Shown piece after piece: positions 31,331-43,981 of a stretch of DNA of 64,000 bases. Location of the stretch: positions 14,744,416 to 14,808,415 of the forward strand of contig CM026564.1 of the NCBI GenBank assembly GCA_015143295.1, given 5' to 3'. Below the pieces are notes generated by a model. That model did not search any database and had not been told where the DNA came from. It saw nothing but the letters and a program-made list of their open reading frames with translations. The first letter of the stretch is position 1, and every line of letters starts with the position of its first letter. The stretch comes from Tetracentron sinense. Its lineage: Eukaryota; Streptophyta; Magnoliopsida; Trochodendrales; Trochodendraceae. The position numbers were made by a program, and so were the translations under genes.

Positions 31331-33416
31331 TAAAAGTATGCCTCTTTTTAATTTTAGAAAAACAGTTCTTGGGGGGGGGGGGGGGTGGGGGGGGGGGGGC
31401 ATACATCGAATCCCAAGATTTGACTAAGATTTTAATTGATTTTATTCAATGAGAGTAAAAATCACAATACCTTTGCAACTTTGAAATTGTTAAGTCAAAT
31501 CCACGATAAAAGTTATACCGGAAAAACTTTACAAGTGCCAAGTCTCCTTCGCAATCCACATGGACTTTCTTTTCTTTAAAGTTTTCTCTAATAGAAGCTA
31601 ATGGCCCTTCCAAATATTCAGCTCTAGGAATCTTGAATAAAAGGTCCAATCTTTATTTTTCAAGATGAGTTCTTGATCTCTTGTTGACATTCAAAACTTA
31701 AGAACACAAGAATGGAGAAGAAAGGGGGAAGGGAGGCTGACCGTACACCTTAGGAAAGGGAGAGAGGGGCGTGAGATTGAGGGAAGGGGAGGTTTCCAAA
31801 AATCTGGAAATTATTTAATGGATCCAACAATGTGGACATCCTCCCTTATTTATAGATCCATCTTGGATCTTGACCTTATCCAAATCCAATTAGGATGTCC
31901 TCAATTAGTTTCCTATTTGATTTCTCCATAATTAATTAGGATTAATCAAAATAGAAACTAATGTTATCTATTAGTAACCAACTAACCATATCCTTATCCT
32001 AATCTAATTAGGATTCCTTGATTAGCAAGAAACTAATAGAATCCTTGTCCTACAAGGAATCTTTAATTAGTAACTAACTCTAACTAACTAACTAACCTTA
32101 TCCAATAAGGAAATTAATTATTTAGAAACTAATTAAATAAATAATAACAATTATTATTTACTCCATGAAGTGGGCGTCCCACCCCACATGCCCTCTTTTG
32201 GTGTTAAAGCCCTTTGGTCACTTTTATTATTCTTTTAAAATAATCCCCAATGGGTCCTACCATTTGGTTTTTCACATCTAATGTGATTCTACCTTTTAGA
32301 GCTTCACTATACCATATAGTGATTATTTAGAGAAATTAATTAATTTAATTATTTAATTAAATTGAATACTTTAAGAAAGTCTTTGTGTGTGGGATCTAAA
32401 GGGATCTCCTATTTCTGATTGTGGGACCAAGTACTCAACCTTTTGGTTAAAGCATTGTTACTAGGAAATACCTTTCTTATACTCCATTAGGATTATAGAA
32501 TTTTATCTATATCCCTGGACTTCCACTAATCACAATTGATGTCTATTAACACAATGTGATTAACCTCAAGAAAATAGAGAATTACTTGCAGGTATTTCTA
32601 TCTCAAGATTTGTTTACAGATGCGTCCCTCCACTTCCAATATTATTATAAGCTTACGGGACAATATCCAATACTGTCTTTAATCCCTGGCTTATATTGAG
32701 AACCCATTCTCTTTGATACTTTTAGTCAAACTTGGACTTTCAAAAACATTTTTAGAAATCCTTTAAAAGAAATAATAATAATAATAATTATATTTCTTTT
32801 ATACAGAAAATAAATTCCTCGATAAAACCATTTCATCGATAAATACCAGTGTTGGGTTTTTCAAGTTTGGTTTTGACAAGTATCAACTCAAATATTATTT
32901 ACTCTGTAAGAGTAGTGGAATCCTTTACATAACCCAACGAGCCCGTATTTAGTCCGGTGTGTTGGACATTGACGATTGGCTACATCAAAGCTACATAGGC
33001 AAATACTAGAGAAGATGTCGACCTCTCAGGTTAAGGATAATCTATCAAATGGACTACCCTAAATATAAAGACAGTATATTTTTAAGGGTATCCACTGAGC
33101 GATCCAGTTGCAATATAAGTACTTCTTACTTATATCCACATCTTAGTCAAGAGACCCATCTCTCAGTGATTGAGATTCTTCACTCCATCATATGAAACTA
33201 ACAATGTGTAAGTTATTAGGAATATATTGTCCAGATATATCTACAAGGAACTGGAAAACCATATCTCCTTAGCAATAAGTTATCAACTAATTGGATGGTT
33301 TTCTTTTGATATGTTACCCAATGTAGAAGACAATGTGTGAATGTAAAATATGCATTTATTGATTAAATAGATAAATACAATTTTGGTATGGCTTTCGTGG
33401 GCATATATGTCTAACA
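31331..33416 (-). mobile_element. Probable copia solo LTR (about 2.1 kb)
   Basis: The right end, read on the minus strand, begins TGTTAGACATATATGCCCAC, like the start of the copia LTR at 33682 (TGTTGGACATGATGCCCAG). A TATA box TATAAATA (31847-31854, minus) sits about 520 bp from the other end, as in that LTR. CTTAC occurs on both sides (31326-31330 and 33417-33421), giving 2086 bp against 2197 bp for the related LTR. The left end is not a clean TG/CA terminus and contains the G-runs, so that border is tentative. Confidence 0.5.
31371..31399. repeat. G-run (15 G, T, 13 G)
   Basis: A second long G homopolymer, near the uncertain left border of the solo LTR. Its length should not be trusted. 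Confidence 0.9.
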
Positions 33417-33681
33417 CTTACTAGAGATCTCCCGGCCTTACCTAGTTTAGCATGATTGCGGCTTTGAGAAATGCGTGATGATGAAAATATGGTGCAATGC
33501 ATGAACTACAAGTGTTGTGCAATGTGTTGCATGTGTGCTAAGTGACAGAGTGAAGCCGAATTATGACTCGATTAAGTGAGTGCAACTAGAGTGCAATATG
33601 TACGACTTGATTGAGTGTGTGCAACTTGGGTGTGCAAATGAGTGTGTGCAACTGGAGTGTTCGAACGAGTGTGTGTGATCT
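33417..33681 (-). repeat. Element D 3' UTR remainder with GTGTGCAACT repeats
   Basis: Sequence between the copia solo LTR and copia element E contains several GAGTGTGTGCAACT-type units of about 22-30 bp. It probably continues the repetitive 3' UTR of D. The rest of D would lie beyond element E, outside the window. Confidence 0.5.
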
Positions 33682-35878
33682 TGTTGGACATGATGCCCAG
33701 AAAAGTCATTTAGATTGTTAGAACCTTATTAATTTGATTAATAAATGATTCTTCTTAATCTATTGTGTATTCATTATGGGTAATTGACCATGATCATGAG
33801 ATGATCTATACAATATGAGATATCGATAAAGGTCCATAGGATATATTGTAGGAAAGTTATGTGATTAGATTATCACAGGTAGATATAACTTCCGGTTCCT
33901 TATACCTTATATAGTCATAGCTGTGGGTGAAGCTGGGCACTTCACTTATATGGCCGCCAGAATGCTAAGATGTTCTCAATAGTTGAGATGTAGTTCTATC
34001 TCGAACTATTGTAGTGGAGACTACACATCAGCATATGGGTGCTTAAATGTACACTGATTGATTGCATTCAATGAGAGACCTCTTGCATAAACATACTATC
34101 AGATAGTTGGTCTCTTATTCACATTGAACGGTTTCGATGATCCTTAGATTTGATGAGTTCATCTATGACTGGGCAGTGATCTGACTGTTTTGATTCCACC
34201 AACGTATTTTCTAACTTAGGGAATACAATACAGTGACAGTTGGATAATCAAAAATTTGTTTGAGTCATGATGAATTTTAAACAAGAAATCCATGCTCATT
34301 AATTTGAGAGATTATCCAAGTTCTGGGTAAGACAGTTGATTAAGTTCAAATCCTGCGCAGGTGATTTTGAAAACAAAATAAGTTTTGAAATATACTTTTA
34401 TTAAAAGGTATTATACTTATAAAAGGATTTTTTCAAAATGATTTTCATGAGAGTCTTGGAAATCCGGATGATTTGCAATGGGCTATGGGTTAGATAGTAT
34501 GCCAATCTTGAAAGCCCAATAAGGATAATGTATTTGGAAGGATAAATCGAATTTAAAAGTTCATGTGGCGGGATCCGTAATGGTTAATGTTCATACTCTG
34601 GGATTCAATTGCAACATGGATATCTCACGTCACTTGCAATTCCGATGTAATTCCCATTTAGGCTCAATGGGATAACATTGGATAAGCCAGGGTAAGAATG
34701 TCCCAGAGCAATCTGTGGTGGTGCTCACATAAGAAATACAAGCTCAATAATTGATTAAAAGTTAATCAATTATTTGAAGTGATTAAAAGTTAATCATTTA
34801 ATTAAATAGATTAATAGTTAATCTATTGTTTTAAATTAATTGTTAGTTTAAACTAAGGGATTATTTTAGTAATTATTTGATTGACATAATTAAAGGGGAA
34901 ATGAGTTTGACCCATATCCATAAACCCATTAAAATGGACCTTTAATATGGGCCAAAGCCCCCATGGGTTTAAACCATAGGATGGGGCGCCCACTTTAGGA
35001 ATCCTAATTGGATTAGGATTTGTTTAATTGAATAATTATTGAAATATAATTCCTTTTATTATGGAATTAAAATCCAAGTGTTGGATTGCTATTAGGATTA
35101 AGATGTTATTGTAATTAGATTACAATAAGGAGTTTTAACTCCTTAAATCCCACGCCCCATAGAAGCTCACGCCCCCCCCCCCTTGTGGATTCCTAGTTTG
35201 ACTAGGTTTCCTACTTTGATGTAGGATGTTGACTTATCCTTTTTAATTAAGGAATCCTCTTATAATAGGGACTCATTAATTAATAGGATTACTATAACTA
35301 AAGTAGTTATAGATTAAGTAGGAGTTTATTTTTTTAATAATAAGAGTTATTGTTAATTAATAAATCCTACTAGATAAGATCAAGTTGGAGTAGGATTAGG
35401 ATAAGATTCTAATCTATAAATACCCTAACACCCTAGACCATTAAGTAGAATTCTCCAGAATTTTCTCTCCTCTCATCTCTCTCTCCAAACCGTGAGCCCT
35501 AGGGGAGACCCCTAGAGATTTTCGTGAGCTATATTGGTGGTCCTAGTTGGGTTTTGCAAATCTAGGGTTTTGAACCTTAGTATTATTGGTGATAAAAGGT
35601 CTACACCATTGATCAATCTTCTTCCTCTTGCTTCTATAATTCCAAAGGAGATTCTAAAGCTTCGTGGGGATAGCGAAGAACAAGGATCGAGCTTCTAGTA
35701 TTTTTTCAGAGAAATCTCTATAAAGAGTTCTGACGGTTCGAGTGGATTAAGCTTCATCAGTGAAAAACATTCACCGAGGTGATATGACTAAACTCTTAGA
35801 TAATTTTGATGCTTTCTATGGTGTTAAAATCTAGGGGATTCAGTTTCCGCATAAATTTTTTATTTGGATCCTTCTTCA
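33682..35878 (+). mobile_element. 5' LTR of copia element E (2197 bp)
   Basis: It begins TGTTGGACATGATGCCC after GATCT (33677-33681, left target duplication) and ends CCTTCTTCA, followed by AT and the PBS. The TATA box CTATAAATACCC is at 35415-35422. Its partner 3' LTR is outside the window. All of 33682 to the window end belongs to E or to elements nested in it. Confidence 0.8.
35415..35422 (+). promoter_or_regulatory. TATA box of element E
   Basis: TATAAATA in the context AATCTATAAATACCCTAACA, about 460 bp before the LTR end. Confidence 0.7.
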
Positions 35879-35880
35879 AT

Positions 35881-35892
35881 TGGTATCAGAGC
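35881..35892 (+). promoter_or_regulatory. Primer binding site of element E, initiator tRNA-Met
   Basis: TGGTATCAGAGC, two bases after the LTR end; identical to the PBS of the SIRE-like element and of A and B. Confidence 0.9.
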
Positions 35893-37649
35893 GCATGGTT
35901 AGGAGTATTTTTTGTTTATTTTGATAAGGTAATTAAATGGATGATTTAATTCATGAGTTGAATTAATTTAGATCTATTTAATATTGTTCGTAGTTTTTAT
36001 TATTTGATTTATTCATAAGATGAATAAATAAATATTTATTATATTATTGAATGAGATTTGATAATTAAATAAATTTTAAAAACTAGTATTATATGTGATA
36101 TAATTAAATTTGAAATAAAGAGTTTATTTTGAAATTTCTTTTAAATGATTTGATCATTAATTAATAAATCTCATGGTGTTTGACACCCTTGCTTAAGCGT
36201 TCTTGGAGATTAAAGCTTATTTCAATTTAAATTGATTCATGGATTTTTGGATTTGTATTTGATTAGAAGAATCGATACAGTTTCAGTATTTTAGCCATAA
36301 CTTTATGACCGTAAGTCCGATTTAGGTCCGTCAGTACATCGTTTCGAAGCCGATGAAAGGATCTACAACTTTTGTGAAGAAAGATTTTCTAGAATCAATC
36401 TTTTTGAGGGTCAAAACTTGAGTCGAAAATCTAAAGCGGGAAAAGGACTTTTCTAAATTAATTTTCCAAGGGGCTTTAAAATTTTTCTTAAATTACATTA
36501 TTTGATTATGAAAATTGTGTTATGGAAAATATAATTGTTTTATTTTTTCTAGGGTTTCATCTATATAAGGTATAGATTTTTATCGGGCGATTTGATAATT
36601 GTTATCAAATTTTAAATCCTTTTAAAACTAAGAAAAAGTACTGCATCACCATGTAGCATCTTTTTTATATGAGATTATAGTTATGGGTCATAATATATGA
36701 TAAATTGTTTATCATTCATGCATTCATACTAGATATTAATATGCAGTAGGTTTAACAATCTGTAAAGGGCAGATTCATTCGGTTTTCCTGAAAAGGGCGA
36801 ATAGAATACTGGTTTCCCTAATGCCATTTAAATTCTATTTAATGCATTGGTGGAGATGCTGTGAAGGAGGATGTTGCGATGTGATCTAGATAAGATGATA
36901 AAGGAAGGAATCGCGAAGGAGTTTGTGAGCTTCCTTTGTTCTTATCATATTCTCTTGCATCCATGCATTTTAATTTATTGACCCATAACGATTAATCTTG
37001 TATACTAATGTTTTATTATCATAAGATGATAACTACTGCTTATTTTATCATGAGATGATATCTGTTTATATGTTTAATTATTCTGTTGAAATAATTGCTC
37101 TTGATATATCATGTGTCTATAAGACTGGGGACAAGTCCCTAAGTATTATGATCTTCTACCATACACTATGTGATCTTATAGTGGGGAGTGTGAGTAAGCT
37201 GACAGGCCAAAGCTGGGCCCAATCCCTATCACCTATGAGTGAACATGGTGAAAACTCAATAAGCAAATAGTGGGAGCAATAACGCCAATGCGTGAGCTTT
37301 CATTAGGGGTTTATTAGGTTTATGGTAGGTGGGCACATGAATAAGAGATATTATACAATAACGCCAAAGCGTGAGTATAACATCTCTTATAGATCAGACT
37401 GTAGATCGAATACTCCAGAATTCACAAGATGAGATTTGTGAAATTGGAGAAGATAGTTACTATCTGCCTATTCAAGGCGATGTGATGATGTGCCCAAAGG
37501 CAGGATCACATTAAGCTAGTGTCTAGGTTTTCGATGCCAATTAATTCTTCCTAAATTGGCAATACCATTAGAAACAGACCTATAATCTAATTGGTATTAA
37601 TGAATACAATAGATCCCTAATACTGTCTTATTTGTCATTTGATTAGATC
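35893..37649 (+). other. Long leader of element E
   Basis: About 1.76 kb of AT-rich, apparently noncoding sequence between PBS and gag. Short open frames (for example 37055-37270) have no recognisable features. It would hold packaging and dimerisation signals, which I cannot identify. Confidence 0.6.
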
Positions 37650-37806
37650 ATGACAGGTCTACACCCATTAACTGAAAATTTTTGTGATGAAAAGTTAGTA
37701 GGAACTAACTATGTAGACTGGAAAAGAAAGATTAGAATTGTGTTTGCCGTGGATAACCTTGACCTATTTCTTAAGACACCTAAGTTTGAAATTCTTCCAG
37801 ATGCTT
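37650..37806 (+). pseudogene. Element E gag, fragment 1 (N-terminus)
   Basis: The copia gag start (LVGTNYVDWKRKIRIVF) runs from ATG 37650. It is cut by gypsy element A, whose target duplication TGCTT is at 37802-37806 and 48267-48271. The frame resumes exactly after the right copy. Confidence 0.85.
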
Positions 37807-38105
37807 TGTCGCGACCCAAAACCCACCCTAGGAGTTAGAGTGAACTTTGGACGACTAATCATGGCTTACATGACTTGCTTGACAAACCAACCTGCAAAAA
37901 CCCATAGAGCATATACAATAGAGGATATAAACGGCGGAAACATACTCTAACATAGCACAGCGGAAGTCTAAACAAACCTCTATGTGTATACGAATCCAAG
38001 TTTTCACAAAAGGAATCCAAAAGAAAGTGCAGACAGACCCGCCAAAATACATGAATGTATATCTCTCATCTCACCCACAGCTATTCACTCAGAATCTAAC
38101 ACCAC

Positions 38106-38225
38106 CTACTGATAACCCTTTACGGGAGGTTCCTCAAAAGGCTCCTCGACGTACTCCTCTTCCACCCATGGACCAGGAGCAACAACATCAAATGGAGCAG
38201 TAGCTCCCTCAGAACCTGCTGACAT
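38106..38225 (-). CDS. Conserved LTR micro-ORF, element A 3' LTR (39 codons)
   Basis: Function unknown. It opens MSAG, has an alanine-rich segment ending APFDV, then the core PWVEEEYVEEPFEEPP and a stop after GYQ. It is shorter than the versions at 16740 and 61190, lacking the RDLD-type C-terminus. It lies about 300 bp from the LTR 3' end. Confidence 0.5.
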   Translation of the reverse strand: MSAGSEGATAPFDVVAPGPWVEEEYVEEPFEEPPVKGYQ

Positions 38226-38604
38226 AAGAAGTACGGCTGAGCATGGAATACTCAGCGGGTACTAAATACTAATCAACAGTCATAGTATACAGATAGCATA
38301 CATAAAGTAGGAAGCAAGTTGCATATATAGAACATGAACAATTTATATCATACAAGGAAGTAAAACAATTTATAATCATGCTTGTATTTCGTAGAAAGCC
38401 GATAAAACCTTTTGAAAACATCGTGCACTTGACTTGGCTTGAAATATCTTTTCGTACTTGAAAGCTTGCTGTGTTTGTCTTACTTGATCTTGTCGAGCGT
38501 GTCGTACGTGTCATGTCATGCATGTCATGCGTGCTTGCTTGTGATCATGTAACTTGTGAGATACACTTGTGAGATATCCTTGTGAGATGCGCTTGAGAGA
38601 TGCC

Positions 38605-38740
38605 TTGAGAGGGAAGGGAGACCCTTCTTTATGCAATGCACTTGCGAGGGAAGGGAGACCCTTCTTCATGATATGTATGTACTTGCGAGGGAAGGGAGGC
38701 CCTTCTTCATGATATGCACTTGTGAGTGAGGGGAGACCCC
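38605..38740. repeat. Minisatellite in element A LTR (about 42 bp x 4)
   Basis: Units with GCGAGGGAAGGGAGACCCTT followed by CTTCATGATATG. The same array is in the right LTR at 46389-46524. Confidence 0.85.
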
Positions 38741-39665
38741 TCGTGGAATGTTGGTTCTTGTTCTCTTGTGAAAAGCGAGGTAAAACATATCGTAGGATAT
38801 GTCCCACCTCTAACCATGTTCTTGAAAACCTCGATAAATCATGTCATGCATGCCGTGCTCGTGGGAACCGTGTACATACTTGCATTTAAATTTAAATATG
38901 ACATTTGGGTAACTTCACAACACATATAACATCAATGATTGAGCAATGTAATATTCATATCATTTAGGGAAAGCAAGAAAACACACTATCATAGGCCCTA
39001 GCAATATTCATAATTTAATTGGGCATGCATTTCCTAATTTACAACTCATTTTATTCACCTTGGCATTTCATCAAACATGGTGTGTTCATTATTCATTTAA
39101 ACCTAAATCATGCTTTTCTAGGTGGGTTATGCTCACATCACCCTTGTATGTTCGTTATTAGTACAATGCCCTTTCCCATTCATTCATCACATTATCCACA
39201 CGGCATCCAGTCGCCCATTCCATCTCCATTCACCATTCACCATTCACAACCATCCATCTCATAACACATGTGTAAATGAAAGAAAATCAAAGGAAATAAA
39301 GGGAAAAGAAGGACTATAACTAGGAGGGTAGTAAGAAGTACCGACCTTTATCAAGTGAGGAAGAAATCCCCTTCCAAAAACAACCGTGAGTTGCTGCCCT
39401 AGCTTGAGGAGATGCTCCTCACGAGTTTGTGCCTTGATCTTGAAAAAAAATGGGCTTGAGTGGAGTGTGGGTTCACAAACCCCTTGATTTCTCTCCAAAA
39501 TGGAAACCCTAGGTTGGAATCGCCTTCTCCCCTTTCTCCTATTCTCTCAAACTCTCTAGTGTTGAATGATGCCCTAAAGGCTCGGGTTAAACTCTTAAGG
39601 TAAGAGTAAACCGACCAAAAGACCATAATACCCTTACTGAAATTTCTGTAAAAACGCGAGTACTG

Positions 39666-40100
39666 AGCACGTTGAGCTGTGAACAGTGCCAAACACGTTG
39701 TGCTGTGAACAGTGCTGAACACGTTGTGCTGTGAACAGTGCCAAACACGTTGTGCTGTGAACTGTGCTGAACACGTTGTGCTGAACACGTTGTGCTGTGA
39801 ACAGTGCTGAACACGTTGTGCTAAGAACAGTGCCAAACACGTTGTGCTGTGAACAGTGCCAAACACGTTGTGCTGTGAATAGTGTTGAACACGTTGTGCT
39901 GTGAACAGTGCCACACACGTTGTCCGTTGTGAATAACACGTTGTGCTGTGAATAGTGCTGAACACGTTGTCACGTTGTGTTGTGCATAGTGCTGAGCTCG
40001 ATGTGCTGTGAATAGTGCTGAACACGTTGTCCGTTGTCTTATGTTCAACGTGCCCGTCGTGTTGTACAACGTACACGTTGTTGCTGTACAACGTACTCGT
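39666..40100. repeat. 26-bp U3 array of element A, left LTR
   Basis: Repeated CACGTTGTGCTGTGAACAGT followed by GCCAAA or GCTGAA. It occupies the U3 position where other members carry CGATCGATCG palindromes. The flanking U3 word GACTGTTTTAGCCATATC is shared with B. Confidence 0.92.
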
Positions 40101-40410
40101 TGTCTGTGCCTTATCAGAGCACGTTGTCAGAGCACGTTATCAGAGCTACGTCCTTAGTGCCTTCCGAGCTACGTCCTTAGTGCCTTCCGAGCTACGATTG
40201 CCTACAGGTACAGACTGTTTTAGCCATATCTTTTGACTCGTTCGTCCGATTTTGACGATTCAACTTGCGTTGGGTTCGTACTTCGAAAAGGAACATTTCT
40301 GATGTTTCAAAATTTCCAATTCCTTCCTTATTTATTAATTATACCTCTTTAAAGGCAAAATGGCAACGAAAGTGCCATGTATTAAGCATGAAAAAGTCTG
40401 GGGCTCTACA

Positions 40411-40424
40411 TCCTCCCCCCCTTA
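40411..40424 (-). promoter_or_regulatory. Polypurine tract of element A
   Basis: TCCTCCCCCCCCTT (sense AAGGGGGGGGAGGA) directly abuts the 3' LTR. Confidence 0.85.
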
Positions 40425-40513
40425 CAAACATTTCTTCCTCGAAATTTGGACGGGACATGCATTACAGAATCAAAACAAAAATACAAGCCACATATACAAA
40501 ACCTATACAAAAC

Positions 40514-43500
40514 TCATTTAATTAATTCTGGGTACTTTGCTTTGACCTCGGCTTCACGCTCCCATGTAGCTTCTTCCCGAGCATGGTGTTGCCATTGCAC
40601 AAGAACCAAAGGGATTGTCTTGTTACGAAGCACCTGATCTCTTCGATCCAAAATCTGAACCGGCTTTTCAATCAAGGTGAGGTCCTCTCGAATCTCCAAC
40701 GGTTCCAAGTCTATGACATGCGAAGGATCCACAATGTACTTCCGAAGAATAGACACATGGAAGACGTTGTGAACTGCGGCCATGTGAGGTGGGAGAGCTA
40801 CCCTCTAAGCAACCTCACCAACTCGTGTGATAATCTCAAAAGGCCCAACATACCGAGGACTGAGCTTGCCTCGCTTTCCAAATCTCATGATCCCTTTGCT
40901 AGGAGATACTTTCACAAAAACTTGATCCCCTACTTGAAATTCCAAGTCCCTACGGCGCGTGTCCGCATAACTTTTCTGGCGATCGTGAGCGGCTTTCAAT
41001 CGATCCCGAATGATCTTAACTGTGCCTGCAGTTTGCTCAATCAACTCCGGACCAAGTACTTTCCTTTCTCCTACCTCATCCCAATAGAGAGGAGACCTAC
41101 AACTTCGCCCATACAAGGCCTGAAATGGTGCCATTTGGATACTCGCCTGATAGCTGTTATTATAGGCGAATTCAACCAAAGGCAAGTGCTCTTCCCAACT
41201 GCCTCTGAAATCCAACATACAAGCCCGAAGCATGTCTTCAATGACTTGGTTCACTCTCTCGGTTTGTCCATCCGTCTGTGGATGAAAAGCGGTGCTGAAA
41301 TCAAGTCCGGAACCCATAGCCTCCTGGAAGCTTTTCCAGAATCGTGATGTGAATCTTGGATCCCGATCTGACACAATACTAACGGGCACTCCGTGCAACC
41401 TCACCACTTCCTTGATGTACAAAGCGGCTAACTGACTAGAGTTGAAAGTAGTTCGGTAAGGTAAGAAGTGAGCGGACTTCGTCAAACGATCCACTACTAC
41501 CCATATCGCATCTGAGCCCCTTGCCGTCTTTGGCAAGCCAACTATGAAATCCATGGATATTTTCTCCCATTTCCACTCAGGAATCGGAAGGGACTGTAAT
41601 AGACATGAGGGCCGCATGTGTTCTGCTTTTACCTATTGACACACCAAGCACCGTGCTACATATTCCGCAACCTCCCTCTTCATATTCCGCCACCAAAAGT
41701 GACTCTTGAGGTTCCGGTACATCTTTGTACCCCCTGGATGCACTGTGTACTTCGAACGGTGTGCTTCATCCAAAATCTCTCTTCGAAGGTCTGCATTGGC
41801 TGGGACGCACAGCCTTCCCTTGAATGTGATAGCACCCCGACTAGTGAGAGAGAAGTCCTCACTACCCTTAGCAACTTCCTTGTTCCGATAAGCCAACAAT
41901 TCAGCATCCATGGCTTGGTATTCTTGGATCAAATCTATAATGTATGGCCGAACCGTGACATTTGCCAAGATAGGACTACGAACAGAGTCATTCACACTAA
42001 TGTCCAGATTTGCCAAGTCTTCAAGTAGCTTCCATTCCTGCACTAACATGCATGCTAATAACCCCGGAGGTCTTCTACTCAAAGCATCAGCCACTACATT
42101 TGCTTTACCCGGGTGGTATTGAATGGTACAATCATAGTCTTTCAAAAATTCCATCCAACGCCGTTGCCTTAGATTCAGCTCCTTTTGGGAAAAGAGATAC
42201 TTGAAACTCTTGTGATCGGTGAACACATAGAACTCGACCCCATAAAGGTAATGACGCCAAATCTTAAGTGCAAACACGACCGCCACAAGCTCCAAGTCGT
42301 GCGTGGGATAATTCTTCTCATGCTCCTTCAATTGCCTTGATGCATAGGCAATGACTTTCTTGTGCTGCATGAGTACACACCCAAGTCCAATGTGTGAGGC
42401 ATCACTATACACCTCATACCCATAAGGTCCAGATGGCACAGTAAGGACAGGGGCTGTAGTAAGCCTCTTCTTCAGTTCCGTGAAACTGATCTCGCACTTA
42501 TCACTCCATACAAACTTGGCGTTCTTCCTTGTCAGGTAAGTGAGCGGTGCTGCAAGGCTAGAGAAACCCTCTACGAATCTCCTGTAGTAGCCTGCCAACC
42601 CAAGGAAGCTGCGTATCTCCGTAACACTCTTGGGCCTCGCCCAACTCATAATTGTTTCGATCTTCTTTGGATTTACCGAGATACCTTCTGCAGAAACAAC
42701 GTGGCCTAGGAATGCCACCTCTTCCAACCAAAACTCACACTTGCTAAGTTTGGCGTATAGCTTGTGCTCTCTTAGTATTTCCAAAGCCAGGCATAGGTCG
42801 CGTGTGTGATCTTCCCGTGTTTGGGAATAGACCAAAATATCATCAACAAATACAATCACGCACCTATCAAGATATGGCCGGAACACCCGGTTCGTCAAAT
42901 CCATAAAGGCTGCCGGCGCGTTCGTGAGTCCAAAAGGCATCACCAAGAACTCGTAGTGTCCATACCGAGTCCTGAAAGTAGTTTTGGGAACATCTTCCAC
43001 CTTAATCTTCAACTGGTGATAACCCGATCGAAGGTCTATCTTCGAGAAAAATCTCGCTCCCTTCAATTGATCGAACAAGTCATCAATCCTAGGCAAGGGA
43101 TACCTATTCTTTATAGTGACTTTGTTCAATTGCCGGTAATCGACGCACATCCACATCGAGCCATCTTTTTTCTTAACAAACAACACCGGGGCACCCCACG
43201 GTGAGACACTTGGTCGAATGAAACCAAGACCTTGTAATTCTTCCAACTGAATCTTTAACTCTTTGAGTTCAATAGGGGCCATTCTATACGGAGCCCTGAA
43301 AACAGGAGCTGTGCCTGGTGCAAGCTCGATCACAAACTCAATCTCCCTGTCTGGAGGCAATCCTGGCAACTCCTCTGGAAATACATCCAGGAACTCACTC
43401 ACAACCGGAATAGTCGATGAGTCCTTTGCCTCGGGGTTAGCTAAGCTCAACGCCGCAAAACGAGCAATATATCTACTTTTCAACCCGCGAAAGTGGAATG

Positions 43501-43839
43501 GTATTCCTTTTACTGGCTTGAAGAGTACCATTTTCTCAAAGCAAGCTACATACCCATGATGTGCTGCTAACCAATCCATTCCCAATATAACATCAAAGTC
43601 TTGGAATCCAAGGACGATGAGATCAACTGCCAACTCGTGGCTTCCAACTTGGACCACACTATTTCGACACACTTTGTTTGTCAACACCGTTTTACCGAGA
43701 GGAGTCGAAATGGCTAACTCTGGTTCTAGCTGACTAGGTTCCACAAAAAAGCCTTCTGAAAAACTCGGCGAGACAAACGAATGAGTAGACCCGGTATCAA
43801 TCAATACTCGAGCCAAATACTCATTGACTAGTAGGGTTC
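40514..43839 (-). pseudogene. Element A pro-pol exon: protease, RT, RNase H, integrase, chromodomain
   Basis: Ty3/gypsy pol of Tekay/Del type. Minus-strand order: protease [13 protein letters not shown] with [25 protein letters not shown] and catalytic FVDDILVYS; RNase H with [14 protein letters not shown] and FTDHKS; integrase HHCC ([16 protein letters not shown]) and core [23 protein letters not shown] and [14 protein letters not shown] box YVGPFEII; chromodomain-like end [18 protein letters not shown]. It is colinear with element B over 3326 nt without a net indel. Two point-mutation stops break it: TAG at 41633-41635 inside the integrase zinc region (Gln in B) and TAG at 40805-40807 before the chromodomain (Tyr in B). 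It begins after the putative intron acceptor at 43840 and has no ATG of its own at the protease. Confidence 0.93.
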
Positions 43840-43981
43840 CTGAAATTTTAACTAGTTACGTCAATTCAAGCATCAACAGTGTATACACATAGGTATATAT
43901 TTATAACATACCAAGTACGTACACAAGGAATAAAACATAACATAACAATCACGAATAAAGAAAATAACTCCAAACGCGTAC
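43840..43981 (-). other. Putative spliceosomal intron between gag and pro, element A (142 bp)
   Basis: On the minus strand, GTGCAAG/GTACGC forms the donor and AAATTTCAG/GAACC the acceptor. The interior is AT-rich with a TTGAC branch-like word. Splicing joins gag and pro in frame through a Gly codon split 1+2. Without splicing, gag reads on for about 38 codons to a stop at 43866. Element B has the same borders with a 147-bp intron. Confidence 0.7.

Larger units (their letters stand above)
37807..40410 (-). mobile_element. Element A 3' LTR (2604 bp)
   Basis: It starts TGTCGCGACCC and ends GGGGCTCTACA, flanked on the left by TGCTT. The sense strand is minus. It contains the U3 26-bp array (39666-40100) in place of the family's palindromes, a minisatellite (38605-38740), a donor-like AAAG/GTCGGTAC near 39345 and the micro-ORF 38106-38225. 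It differs from the right LTR by numerous substitutions and by 72 bp in length. Confidence 0.92.

Noticed and set aside
31446..31649. 67-codon minus-strand open frame near the copia solo LTR end
   Set aside because: Lies in the transcribed part of the probable solo LTR, with no recognisable domain; no related frame was noticed in the LTR at 33682.
39399..40091. Long minus-strand open frame with a repeated HNVFSTVHSTTC-like peptide (also 47419-47961)
   Set aside because: It is the 26-bp U3 array translated. Overlapping frames on the same strand are also open (39587-39814, 39634-39939, 39821-40069), and codon structure is not preserved between the two LTRs.
40583..41347. 254-codon plus-strand open frame opposite element A pol
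   Set aside because: Antisense shadow of the integrase and chromodomain coding region. The same antisense frame is broken in element B.
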